DNA from: Firmicutes bacterium UBA5473
GTDB taxonomy: Bacteria; Bacillota; DTU084
Assembly: GCA_002427165.1 (NCBI GenBank)
Contig: DIQB01000007.1
Location: 1-12,495, forward strand
DNA: 12,495 nt
Direction of reading: 5' to 3'
This document shows positions 1-7,855 of this stretch, piece after piece; positions within the stretch are counted from its first letter, which is position 1; each line of letters opens with the position of its first letter. Under the pieces are notes generated by a model, which saw only the letters and a list, made by a program, of their open reading frames with translations, was not told where the DNA came from and did no database searches. The position numbers and the translations under genes were made by a program.

Positions 1-76
1 AGCCTATAGATATTGATAAAAACCACCCCCACAAACGGGCCACCAGCTAGGAGGTACAAACTGCTTCACACGACAA
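1..76 (-). other. Short region downstream of the GH20 gene with no assigned gene
   Basis: The minus strand carries a GGGGGTGG sequence (about 18-25) like the ribosome sites of this block, 52 bases past the GH20 stop, hinting that another gene may begin just outside the window. A GTG reading MGVVFINIYR begins here and runs off the edge, but it is too short to judge. No terminator is seen. Confidence 0.25.
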
Positions 77-1327
77 CTATCTTGACAAACTCCGTGTGCA
101 AAACTCAAAACGTTTTTTCAAATCTTCCAGTTCAACTTGCTCCTGCCAACTATGCTCTGCGTAAAGCTGCAAACCCAATAGTGCTGTGTAATAGTTGTTC
201 TCCGCCCCATCGTCATTCCACATTGTGGCAAAGACCTCACTTACTCCTTCTTCCTTACAGGCAGCTAGAGCAGCATTCGTTGTTTCAAAGGTAAAGCGAT
301 AGTTTGTAATGTGACCTGTCCAGGTCCAAATACCGCCTGCAAAAATAGGTTCTTTGCCCATGGCCCTGTGTCGACGAATGAAATCCCGATAAAATTCTGT
401 TTGGCTATGATAATAATCCCAATAGATTAACTGGACGTTTTCCGGAATTTTAACCCCCGGGGGCAGTCGACTCTCTAAATCATAGTAGTCTGCTGTTTCG
501 GAGCCAAGGCGAAAGAACATATCCCCCCACATCATAGGCTCAAGACCCAGCTTCTCTGCCAGATCTAAAACCCTTCTAAGGTGCTCCATCATAAGTTGAT
601 AGCGATCTTTATAACCGTTAAGATCTAAATAGCGACCCAGGCCTAATTTGTGTGCCTCATCCATACCAATATGAATCCTTTTGGTACGGAAAGGGGCACA
701 GGCAGTGGTGATAACCTTCTCTAAAAATTCATATGTCGGCTCTGATTCCAAAAGCAAAATTTCTTCCGTATCGCGAAGATAATTATACTCGGGCCATTTG
801 AGGATCTGCTCCAGATGTCCTAAAGTTTGGATACAGGGCACAACTTCGATCCCCAGTTTCGCTGCATAATCATCCAAAGCCTTGAGCTCATCTGTGCTAT
901 AGCGACCGCGTAGATAACCAAAATATGGCTCGTCGGGCACTGCAAAGGTATCCTCTGTATATAGCATGAGCATGTCGAGACCCATTAGGGCCATTTTTCG
1001 CAGAAAAAACTGTACTGTCTCGGGCTTGGCCACTGCATTGCGCGAGACATCTAACATAGCCCCGCAGGTTGTAAAAAACGGTTTTTCCTGAAGAAAGAAT
1101 TCTTCCCTGTCAATATTTTGCAGGAGTAGACTTAAGCCCCGAAAAAAATGAACAGGTTTTTCGTAGCTGATTTCCGCTACGTCTTTGGATCTTTTGATTA
1201 AGAGCCCAGGAGCAGTCCTACAAACCTGGATCTGCAGCCCACCGCCGAAAACCAAACCCAGTTCCGGTGCCAAAAGCTCGAGACCCGCTTCTAGCTCCTG
1301 GAGCTCTCCGCTAAAATGTAGTTCCAT
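77..1327 (-). CDS. GH20 beta-N-acetylhexosaminidase, apparently short at the C-terminus
   Basis: A 416-residue protein without a signal peptide, so probably cytoplasmic. After a short N-terminal alpha/beta domain, the GH20 catalytic barrel starts near MLDVSRNAV. The catalytic Asp-Glu pair is in HIGMDEA (Asp223, Glu224). Other GH20 marks are IQTLGHLEQ, the MMWGDMFFR strand, GGIWTWTGH, and MWNDDGAENNYY. Enzymes of this family remove terminal GlcNAc or GalNAc by substrate-assisted catalysis. The sequence resembles the GH20C-like bacterial group, whose members usually run past 600 residues with a helical C-terminal domain; here the chain stops at KRFEFCTRSLSR, about where that domain would begin. 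Catalytic residues are all present, so activity is possible but untested. ATG at 1327 follows GGGGTGG by six bases; a TTG at 1342 overlaps that site and was not chosen. It is last in the visible block and may act on imported fragments. Confidence 0.92.
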   Translation of the reverse strand: MELHFSGELQELEAGLELLAPELGLVFGGGLQIQVCRTAPGLLIKRSKDVAEISYEKPVHFFRGLSLLLQNIDREEFFLQEKPFFTTCGAMLDVSRNAVAKPETVQFFLRKMALMGLDMLMLYTEDTFAVPDEPYFGYLRGRYSTDELKALDDYAAKLGIEVVPCIQTLGHLEQILKWPEYNYLRDTEEILLLESEPTYEFLEKVITTACAPFRTKRIHIGMDEAHKLGLGRYLDLNGYKDRYQLMMEHLRRVLDLAEKLGLEPMMWGDMFFRLGSETADYYDLESRLPPGVKIPENVQLIYWDYYHSQTEFYRDFIRRHRAMGKEPIFAGGIWTWTGHITNYRFTFETTNAALAACKEEGVSEVFATMWNDDGAENNYYTALLGLQLYAEHSWQEQVELEDLKKRFEFCTRSLSR

Positions 1328-1333
1328 TGCTAT

Positions 1334-1340
1334 CCACCCC
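1334..1340 (-). promoter_or_regulatory. Ribosome binding site setting the ATG start at 1327
   Basis: GGGGTGG on the minus strand followed by the six-base spacer ATAGCA and ATG (1325-1327). The in-frame TTG at 1342 overlaps this site, which argues against using it. Confidence 0.75.
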
Positions 1341-1351
1341 AAGCCACTAGG

Positions 1352-3637
1352 TTAGTTGAAGACCTGCACCCTTTTAACTTGACGATTAATTGTGTTACCC
1401 GTTATCGTTTCAATAAGAATGAGGTAGATACCATTTCGTACTCGCTCCCCTGCTTTGTTGGTACCTGGCCATTTGAGCTCATAGTTTTGATTTGCCCCTA
1501 TGGGGAGCTGGTGTTCCAAAGTCTCTACAAGCTTACCATTCATTTGGTAGATTGATACTGATAGTTTAGCATCCAAGGCGCATGTTAAATAGATGCTAAG
1601 CTCCTCATTTCGATATGGAGAAAAATACTTCGGACTGATGTTTACATATAAGTCTAAAGGCAAATCGTGCTTTTCTAAATCCAAAAGCGCAAATTTCCCC
1701 ACAATGCTATAGGGACTATTTACCCCTGATGCATATACAGCTTTTACGCGCCAGAACCAAACGCCCTGCCCTAAATCTGAAAGGGGGAAGGTAACAACAG
1801 CGCTGGGGTCCTTTACTGTTATTTTCTTTGTTCCAACTGCAAAAGTTGGATCTGAGGATAGTTCCAATACATATTCTGATAATGTATCCCCTACTGCATT
1901 CACACCAAACCATGACAAATTCAACTGTCCGCCCTGAACAGGAATACCATCTAGTGGACCTTTGGCAATAGGAGCCGGTGCTGTTTCTAAAGTAAGTTCC
2001 ACAATAGAACTGCTAGCGGATTCATTTAATGCTTTATCTAAAGAGGTAACAGCATATTGATATCTTCTCCCGCCAACTCCCGATACATCTAAAAATTCAT
2101 TTTGACCCTCTTTAGCGGGAACAACAGCAATTCTTACTCCGTCTTTTTTCGGATCACCGCTTTTGGAGCGATACACTGCATAAAAACTTGCCAGATCGTC
2201 ATCCTCTGGAGCCGCCGGGGCCATAGGCCAGGTTAGCAGAACTGCACCCTTTGGTATTTGCTTATCTTGTGGCCCTTTTCCCTGCCAGGCAACTAATTGT
2301 TCCGGCCGCTGCGGTGGAAACTTGTCTGCCTCAATGCTCACTTCATTACTTAATGCAGGTTCAACGCTTAGGTTACCACGCTTATCCATGGAAACTATAG
2401 CATAGTAGTATTGCCCGCTAGGCATTCCTCGATCGTAGAATACACAGTTTTCAAATTGAGGATCACCTTGGAATATCTCTCCTACCAACGAACCTTCCTC
2501 CAGTGATTGCCGGCCAGAGAGGCGGTATATTTTATAAGCAATAGCAAGATCACCATCTGCGGCAGGCTCTTCCCGTGTCCAGGAAAGAGAGACTAGACCC
2601 GCAGTTTCAGCTTCTGCCACAAAATTACCGGGGCTATTGGGAGGGGTGATATCGCTTTTTATGCCCACAGTAACCGGCGATGAACTATATCCATAGGCCT
2701 CTTCCCAGGTAACAACTTTATAGTAGTTATAGTCATAGCTTTGCTCTAAGGTATCCACAAAAGATGTTTGAGCAGTGGAGCCAACCAAAGCAGATTCATT
2801 TAAAACAAAATCCAAAGAGCTGCCGCGGTAAATCCTGTATTCAATTCCCGCTTCTGTCGCTGCATCCCAGGTTAATTTAGCACTACCCACCCCAAGATAA
2901 TTTATTTGCACATTCTCAGGTGGATTTAATGCCTTATCCAATTGGAGGTTAAAGGAAAATGATAAAGGAGTTCCCAGCATTAGCTGTGCTCCTTCGGAGA
3001 AAAGCAAAAAGATCGAATTCCCCCAACTTGTCCAAGGCTGGATCATCCATCTGAAATTAAAGCTATCCTCGGAAACTCGCGCATAGCCATCCAACAAATC
3101 AATGTCGGCACTTTTCTGCTGCCCTAAATCCACAACGCTTTCCCCGGCATCAACCCGGGCCAGCGAATAAACTTGCTTGCCGGCTCGCAGATATCTTCCT
3201 GTTCCATATTCTCCTGGCATGATAATATTAACACAGCCCCGAGCTAAATTAATAGTTCCCTGAGCTTCAAGCATATAAGTTATCCGATAACCTTTTTCTA
3301 CTCGATCCCATAGCTGGGTAACAAGCAATTTATTGCTACTTTCCGGATCAGTCAAGCTATACTTGTATTGAACCTGTTCTCCCACTACCTTAGGGTACCC
3401 GGGCAGCAAAATCGCTTCACTCTGCCCCCACCATTGCCCACGGGAGGAATGGAATTCTAACTGAATTGTAGAGATTAAAGCCTTCTCATCTTTAGCCTTT
3501 ACAACTCCAATGCCCTGATTATTAGCGTTTATATAATTATATTTATCCTCATAGCGAGGTTCAGCAGCTAAAGCAATACCTAAACAAAAAAGCAGCAGGT
3601 ACGTCCCGATAAACACAAGCAGGCTGTTTTTACGCAA
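1352..3637 (-). CDS. Modular secreted protein, paralogue of the gene at 11038-8720
   Basis: A 761-residue product with the same domain order as the gene at 11038-8720: signal peptide (cleavage near ALA-AE), unnamed domain at about 28-236 (QLEFHSSRGQWWGQ, GYPKVVG, GYRITYMLEAQGTI, RYLRAG), four fibronectin-III-like domains (about 238-328, 332-440, 444-552, 556-653) and a FlgD-Ig / sorting-like C-terminus from about 664 (FSPYRNEELSIYL, VSIYQMNGKLVETL, ELKWPGTNKAGERVRNGIYL). The usual KWDG of that last domain is KWPG here. The acidic turns ADGDLAIAYKIYR and EDDDLASFYAVYR match those of the paralogue. The chosen start is TTG (3637), six bases after GGGGGTG; an upstream GTG at 3646 lies inside that ribosome site and so cannot use it. 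The start gives MRKNSLL, like the MKK of the paralogue. A ~110-base gap with a hairpin precedes it. Probably a surface adhesin or scaffold (inference). Confidence 0.88.
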   Translation of the reverse strand: MRKNSLLVFIGTYLLLFCLGIALAAEPRYEDKYNYINANNQGIGVVKAKDEKALISTIQLEFHSSRGQWWGQSEAILLPGYPKVVGEQVQYKYSLTDPESSNKLLVTQLWDRVEKGYRITYMLEAQGTINLARGCVNIIMPGEYGTGRYLRAGKQVYSLARVDAGESVVDLGQQKSADIDLLDGYARVSEDSFNFRWMIQPWTSWGNSIFLLFSEGAQLMLGTPLSFSFNLQLDKALNPPENVQINYLGVGSAKLTWDAATEAGIEYRIYRGSSLDFVLNESALVGSTAQTSFVDTLEQSYDYNYYKVVTWEEAYGYSSSPVTVGIKSDITPPNSPGNFVAEAETAGLVSLSWTREEPAADGDLAIAYKIYRLSGRQSLEEGSLVGEIFQGDPQFENCVFYDRGMPSGQYYYAIVSMDKRGNLSVEPALSNEVSIEADKFPPQRPEQLVAWQGKGPQDKQIPKGAVLLTWPMAPAAPEDDDLASFYAVYRSKSGDPKKDGVRIAVVPAKEGQNEFLDVSGVGGRRYQYAVTSLDKALNESASSSIVELTLETAPAPIAKGPLDGIPVQGGQLNLSWFGVNAVGDTLSEYVLELSSDPTFAVGTKKITVKDPSAVVTFPLSDLGQGVWFWRVKAVYASGVNSPYSIVGKFALLDLEKHDLPLDLYVNISPKYFSPYRNEELSIYLTCALDAKLSVSIYQMNGKLVETLEHQLPIGANQNYELKWPGTNKAGERVRNGIYLILIETITGNTINRQVKRVQVFN

Positions 3638-3643
3638 GACCAA

Positions 3644-3650
3644 CACCCCC
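3644..3650 (-). promoter_or_regulatory. Ribosome binding site setting the TTG start at 3637
   Basis: GGGGGTG on the minus strand, six bases before TTG (3635-3637). The GTG at 3646 is part of the site itself and has no purine-rich site of its own upstream. Confidence 0.7.
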
Positions 3651-3706
3651 TATTACAAAATCTCTCTTTCAAACAACTAACTTGGAGAAACATTTGTTTT
3701 GCGCAA

Positions 3707-3732
3707 GTAAAGCGAGGAACAGCCCGCTTTAC
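3707..3732 (-). other. Intergenic hairpin between barrel gene and modular-protein gene
   Basis: On the transcribed strand GTAAAGCG and CGCTTTAC form a perfect 8-bp stem around a 10-base loop. The palindrome TTGCGCAA (3699-3706) follows directly, then AAACAAATGTTT (3688-3699), which can also fold. No run of U follows, so it is not a standard intrinsic terminator. It could be an RNA processing or stabilising element or an attenuating site within the operon. Confidence 0.5.
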
Positions 3733-3747
3733 ACATTTCTCCCAGCG

Positions 3748-6105
3748 CTAAAACCACTTTGACAGAATAACCCAAAACCCGTTGTCGTTTTCCACATACT
3801 GTTCCCGAATGGAATCATAGTAACCCTGATGCGGTAAATTAGGGTTCGTGTAAACTAAGCTGACCCAGATTCCCCCCGGGGTAGAGTAGTTTCCTCCACA
3901 TTTGAAAAAGTGCTGTTTCTTATCGGCCTCGTTTTCAACCCGATACCCCGCATAAAGATTAAGTCCTTTTATATACTTTTTAAGTGTTATTTCTTGGCTG
4001 GCATAGGGTTGCGCTTGGATTGTGCCTGCTTCATATAAGTAATTTAAGGTTAGAGGTGAACCCAAAATCCCGACAAGAGGCCTTTCCACACCTGCTGAAG
4101 TTGCCTGCCAAAGCACGCTTTTTTGAGCCCCCTCAAGAAACTTAACTTCTTCGAGGCGCTGCTCCCACTTAAGTGTAATTTTGTTCTTACCAGCCCAAAT
4201 AGTTCCCTGGGCGAGCATCCTTTCTCTGAGAGGGAGATTTTCTTGATTCATGAGTTCGTAGGTTTCCATTAAACTTCTCAGGGAGAGGGGCCCATAGCTG
4301 TAATTTGCATCAAGAGAGTAACCCTGTTTTCCTCTGTTATTATCAACCCAGTTCCCTTCAGAGAAATATTGAAGATCCCAATCGTATCCACGTGAGGTTT
4401 TATCGTGATAACGCGGTTTAAAATCCTGATTGCAATACCATCTGGAAAAGTCTACATTCAGGCCCTCAATGAGATTTTTCTTTTTTAGATTGACTGACCA
4501 GGCACCGGGCAACTCTTCATTTTGTTTATCCAGAACGTTTAAGACGCAATTGAGATCTATGGTGTTTAATAATTGGTAGTCAGCCTCAACCGATAAAGCT
4601 TGCTCCTTCAGCGGCCCCCTGCCGTCCAACTCAGCTCTTCTTTCCCAAATTGCGATTGTTGTGAGATCCAAACCTACTCCCAAAAGTTCGCCCTGTAGTT
4701 TTGAAGCTGCAGTTGTTTCGTTGGTATTCCAGGAAGCAAAGCTTTTATTCTTCCAACCCCAATATTTACCTTCCAAAGAAATCCCCTGGGGAATAACCCA
4801 GCCACCTACGCCGGAGTATCCCAGCATCGCGATATATGGCGAATACTGAATATCCAAGCTGCCGAACTCCATCGTGGAAATTGGCAAACCGGGCACCGGG
4901 TTATAGAGGGTAATGGTCAAGTTCTTGTTTTTAAGATTTATATGCCTTTGTTTGTCGCCATCGAAGGGTATACCATCACCTTCCCAGCTGTCGTAGAAAC
5001 TAATTACACCCACTACAGGCTTTGAAATATATATAGTTGGGTACAAGCCTGTGCGATTTCTGCCGACCAAACCTGTCTCCGGTTGGTATTCTATTTGTCC
5101 TTCTGCAAAACCCCTTACTCTAAAAGGGACAGCTTCTCCTTTCGGAAGGATGCCGGGGTCTCCTAAAAGAGCTAAATCATCAAGCCAGAGTTTTCCTTTA
5201 TCAAGGCTTGAGGCTTTTATAAAAACCCGGGCAAGGGCTGCATCTACAGGCGGCTCCACCATTGTGCTAATTTGTTGCCAGCTATTATTCATTATTACAT
5301 CCGCGAGAGTATACTCTTCCAGCAACAACTCCCCTTCGCTTTTATACCAGGCGATACCCAATTTTACTTTCGGATCATGTGCACCGCCTATGGTATACCA
5401 ACCGGATAGTTCATATTTCTGATTTGCGACGGGAAAATAATCGGAAATTATGCCAGTATCATCTACACTTAAATCGGAGATGGTTATTGCCGCAACCCCA
5501 CTTCGCGTATGGAAGTTATCAACAGACCAAGTTGCAGCAGATTCACCCCCTAGCTTCTGCCAATTTTTCGGGAAGGGCTCACCTATAATAAACTCCGAAA
5601 TCTTTATCCAATCCAAAGGATTTGTTCCGGTAGCGGTGCTAGCCATTTTCTTTAAAACTAAGGCCTTTATCTCTTTGTCTGTTTTAACTAACTTCCTGGA
5701 CGTATGAAACTTTTGATCGCCAAATATCGGCAGACTAAAAAGCAAGGTATGGTTGCCACCGGCTTCATCGTAAAGGCTGCTTGCGGCTGCCTGGGAGCTA
5801 TCTCCGAAAGTGCGTACCTGAATTATATATTCACCGGGCTTGAGGGGTTTCGGTAGGCGAAATTCAACATATTGCCACTGGTTCATTTCCCCCGGCAGGA
5901 TACAAGCCTTTCCTCCCGATGCACCATCGAGCCTTCTGGCGTAATCCGGAAGAACGTCCTCTAGCTCGATTGTAACCGGATCCGTATTGAGCTGTTCAAA
6001 GTCGCCATTGGGTAGCAGATTAATATTGGCTGCATTGATAATGCCAATGCACAGAATCATCAAGAGCCCTTGCAGCCATGCAACCTTCAATTTTGTATTG
6101 TTCAA
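3748..6105 (-). CDS. Outer-membrane barrel with N-terminal nested carbohydrate-binding modules
   Basis: A 785-residue protein starting at TTG, eight bases after a perfect AGGAGG (6114-6119). An in-frame ATG at 6144 would overlap the previous gene and has no such site. The signal peptide ends near INA-AN. NLLPNGDFEQ (about 29-38) is the first strand of a CBM4/9-type module whose continuation, PKNWQKLGG...SGVAAITIS...YELSGWYTIGG...WLDDLALLG, appears only at about 179-316. Between them sits a ~130-residue segment with CBM6/35 features: IELED (about 46-50), GASGGKACIL, LKPGEYIIQVRTFG, and a closing LDWIKIS. From about 325 to the end is a beta-barrel region of roughly 460 residues ending ILSKWF, with a FGSLDIQYSPY motif (about 414-424) shared with the upstream barrel. 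Inference: the modules bind a carbohydrate at the outer membrane. Whether they face the periplasm or the outside is not visible. The ligand is unknown. Confidence 0.85.
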   Translation of the reverse strand: MNNTKLKVAWLQGLLMILCIGIINAANINLLPNGDFEQLNTDPVTIELEDVLPDYARRLDGASGGKACILPGEMNQWQYVEFRLPKPLKPGEYIIQVRTFGDSSQAAASSLYDEAGGNHTLLFSLPIFGDQKFHTSRKLVKTDKEIKALVLKKMASTATGTNPLDWIKISEFIIGEPFPKNWQKLGGESAATWSVDNFHTRSGVAAITISDLSVDDTGIISDYFPVANQKYELSGWYTIGGAHDPKVKLGIAWYKSEGELLLEEYTLADVIMNNSWQQISTMVEPPVDAALARVFIKASSLDKGKLWLDDLALLGDPGILPKGEAVPFRVRGFAEGQIEYQPETGLVGRNRTGLYPTIYISKPVVGVISFYDSWEGDGIPFDGDKQRHINLKNKNLTITLYNPVPGLPISTMEFGSLDIQYSPYIAMLGYSGVGGWVIPQGISLEGKYWGWKNKSFASWNTNETTAASKLQGELLGVGLDLTTIAIWERRAELDGRGPLKEQALSVEADYQLLNTIDLNCVLNVLDKQNEELPGAWSVNLKKKNLIEGLNVDFSRWYCNQDFKPRYHDKTSRGYDWDLQYFSEGNWVDNNRGKQGYSLDANYSYGPLSLRSLMETYELMNQENLPLRERMLAQGTIWAGKNKITLKWEQRLEEVKFLEGAQKSVLWQATSAGVERPLVGILGSPLTLNYLYEAGTIQAQPYASQEITLKKYIKGLNLYAGYRVENEADKKQHFFKCGGNYSTPGGIWVSLVYTNPNLPHQGYYDSIREQYVENDNGFWVILSKWF

Positions 6106-6113
6106 GCTACTGG

Positions 6114-6119
6114 CCTCCT
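6114..6119 (-). promoter_or_regulatory. Ribosome binding site setting the TTG start at 6105
   Basis: Perfect AGGAGG on the minus strand, eight bases ahead of TTG (6103-6105). It lies downstream of the alternative ATG at 6144, so it supports the shorter product with a compact signal peptide. Confidence 0.85.
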
Positions 6120-6124
6120 TTCTG

Positions 6125-7855
6125 CTAAAATTCAAAGCCAACACTTAGCTCAAGCAAGTTATCTTCTCCTATATATTCTTTTCCATAGCGATCGTATAGC
6201 CCGTTATCTTCGCTATTTGGTGTTGTCCAGTTGGCCAAAATACTCAAACCTGAGGGAATCCTCCAAGCCAACGATGCCCTTTTACATAAAGTGTGATCTT
6301 TTCCGGTTAAAGCATAATTGCTTCTATAGGCTAACCCTATTTTTGCACCCAACCCTACAAACTTTCCTTCCTGGATTTCATAGACTAAGAATACATTACT
6401 TGTGGTTCTATATTGGGACGTATTGAAAAAATCTTCATATTCGTAGCTACCAACCAGACTCAAAGCGTATTCACGCTCTATCAGCGGCCTTTCCACTTCA
6501 CCTCTGAGAAAACGAGTAGTATACTTATTGCTGCGTTGATCGGCTGTACGTACATTCTGCTGCGAAATCTGCTCAAATAGACCACGAAAGGTGTTCTTAC
6601 CAAAGGGTACTTTGATCCTGCCATCCCATAAATCAAAATTATTGTTCGCAAGGTTCGTTCCTATAACCTTGAATTGGTTAAAACTGCATGTAGCCTCAAG
6701 CTCAGCTATTTTTGCATCTATTGCTACAAAGGTACCTTGCTTTCCGATCCGATAGCTTCCTTGAGGGTCATACATCTGCTCATAGGTTCCATAGATTACC
6801 CCAGGTAGGGTCGTTAGGGAATCTATAGGGTTCCAACTTAAAAGTTTACCATATTTATCGTAGCGCGGCCTGCGTTCGCGATACTCGGGATCAAAGTTCG
6901 GATCAATATATTGGTATCCTACTTTTGTAGTAAGGGGTCCAAACTTATAGCCAAATTCCACCAAGGAAAGGCGTCCTTCGGACGAAATAGCTTTCGGTAG
7001 GGAGTCTATGATTGTGCCAGCTCCATTATTGAAGCTTACCAGATAATTGTATTGCCTTCTGTTAAGGCCCCATACTGACTGGAGCGAAAAGTTATCTGCC
7101 TGTTTTTTTTGTTCTAAGACAACTGTCTGCTCCTCCATTTTGTATCGGTCCGACTCTGAATCAGAAATAAGTTTATCTACATTTCCCACGAAGTTCACAG
7201 AGGTGAGAAGCAAGTTATTCTGCTCCTTGCCCAAGTTGAGACGTGCAGCATAAACTTTCCCATTGTTCTTCAGGTTAACTCCAGAATTTAAATCATCCCA
7301 CAGCTCACTATGATAGCGGCTTGAATTGCCGGTATCCCAAAAAATACCCAAATCTAAAACAGCGTTGAGATTTTCGAGAACACCTATTCTTTGCAGCGGC
7401 AAATTAAAGCCGAAAAGCGCAGCGCCGCGTTTGTGTGGGTTCACCATTTGCCCGTTATACCAAAGGCTATCATCTACACGGAGGGCATAATCGGAATAGT
7501 TGATCTCAATGTCTCCTACAGTATATAGAACGTTATTGCATCCGGGGTAAAGAGGAGCTTTTGTATAAACAGTAACGCGATCAACTGTAACATCGTAAGT
7601 ACCTACCTCTGAATAAATCGGTAGCCAATTATCACCACTGCCAAGCCCTTTAATTCCAATCTTCCCATGGATATTATCGCCGAAGTCCAAAAGGCTATTT
7701 AAGTGTAGTTTCCTCTCAACCTGCCAAAATTCTTCAGGTGTGAATTTTGCTCGCAATGCAACTGACCCATTTACAGTTAAATCAATTTCGGCTGAAACCG
7801 GGAGGATAGATAGCCCCAAAAGAAACGCGATCAAAATAAGCTTGCATCGTTTCAT
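6125..7855 (-). CDS. Large outer-membrane beta-barrel protein
   Basis: A 576-residue exported protein: MKRCKLILIAFLLGLSIL signal peptide, cleavage near VSA-EI, then a chain of amphipathic strands with short turns and polar loops through to the end (LLELSVGFEF). The terminal phenylalanine preceded by alternating hydrophobic residues is the typical barrel-assembly signal. I cannot give a substrate or named family. A segment YTVGDIEINYSDYALRV (about 111-127) closely resembles FGSLDIQYSPYIAML in the neighbouring barrel at 6105-3748, and both are preceded by a similar VTVYTKAPLYPG / LTITLYNPVPG strand, so the two barrels are probably related. Start ATG immediately follows the upstream stop, with AGGGGAGG (7863-7870) seven bases ahead, implying coupled translation. 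A porin or a glycan-handling barrel are both possible; the sequence alone does not decide. Confidence 0.85.
   Translation of the reverse strand: MKRCKLILIAFLLGLSILPVSAEIDLTVNGSVALRAKFTPEEFWQVERKLHLNSLLDFGDNIHGKIGIKGLGSGDNWLPIYSEVGTYDVTVDRVTVYTKAPLYPGCNNVLYTVGDIEINYSDYALRVDDSLWYNGQMVNPHKRGAALFGFNLPLQRIGVLENLNAVLDLGIFWDTGNSSRYHSELWDDLNSGVNLKNNGKVYAARLNLGKEQNNLLLTSVNFVGNVDKLISDSESDRYKMEEQTVVLEQKKQADNFSLQSVWGLNRRQYNYLVSFNNGAGTIIDSLPKAISSEGRLSLVEFGYKFGPLTTKVGYQYIDPNFDPEYRERRPRYDKYGKLLSWNPIDSLTTLPGVIYGTYEQMYDPQGSYRIGKQGTFVAIDAKIAELEATCSFNQFKVIGTNLANNNFDLWDGRIKVPFGKNTFRGLFEQISQQNVRTADQRSNKYTTRFLRGEVERPLIEREYALSLVGSYEYEDFFNTSQYRTTSNVFLVYEIQEGKFVGLGAKIGLAYRSNYALTGKDHTLCKRASLAWRIPSGLSILANWTTPNSEDNGLYDRYGKEYIGEDNLLELSVGFEF

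Noticed and set aside
13..294. Plus-strand open frame of 93 codons at the left edge
   Set aside because: Most of it is antisense to the GH20 gene, and the product (rich in His, Pro, Leu) has no protein-like pattern.
3707..3732. Hairpin read as a rho-independent terminator
   Set aside because: The stem is perfect but is followed by TTGCGCAAAAC and not by a U-run, and the next gene continues in the same direction.
5051..5422. Plus-strand open frame of 123 codons
   Set aside because: It lies wholly inside the CBM-barrel gene on the opposite strand, has no ribosome site or recognisable domain, and its composition reads as an antisense shadow.
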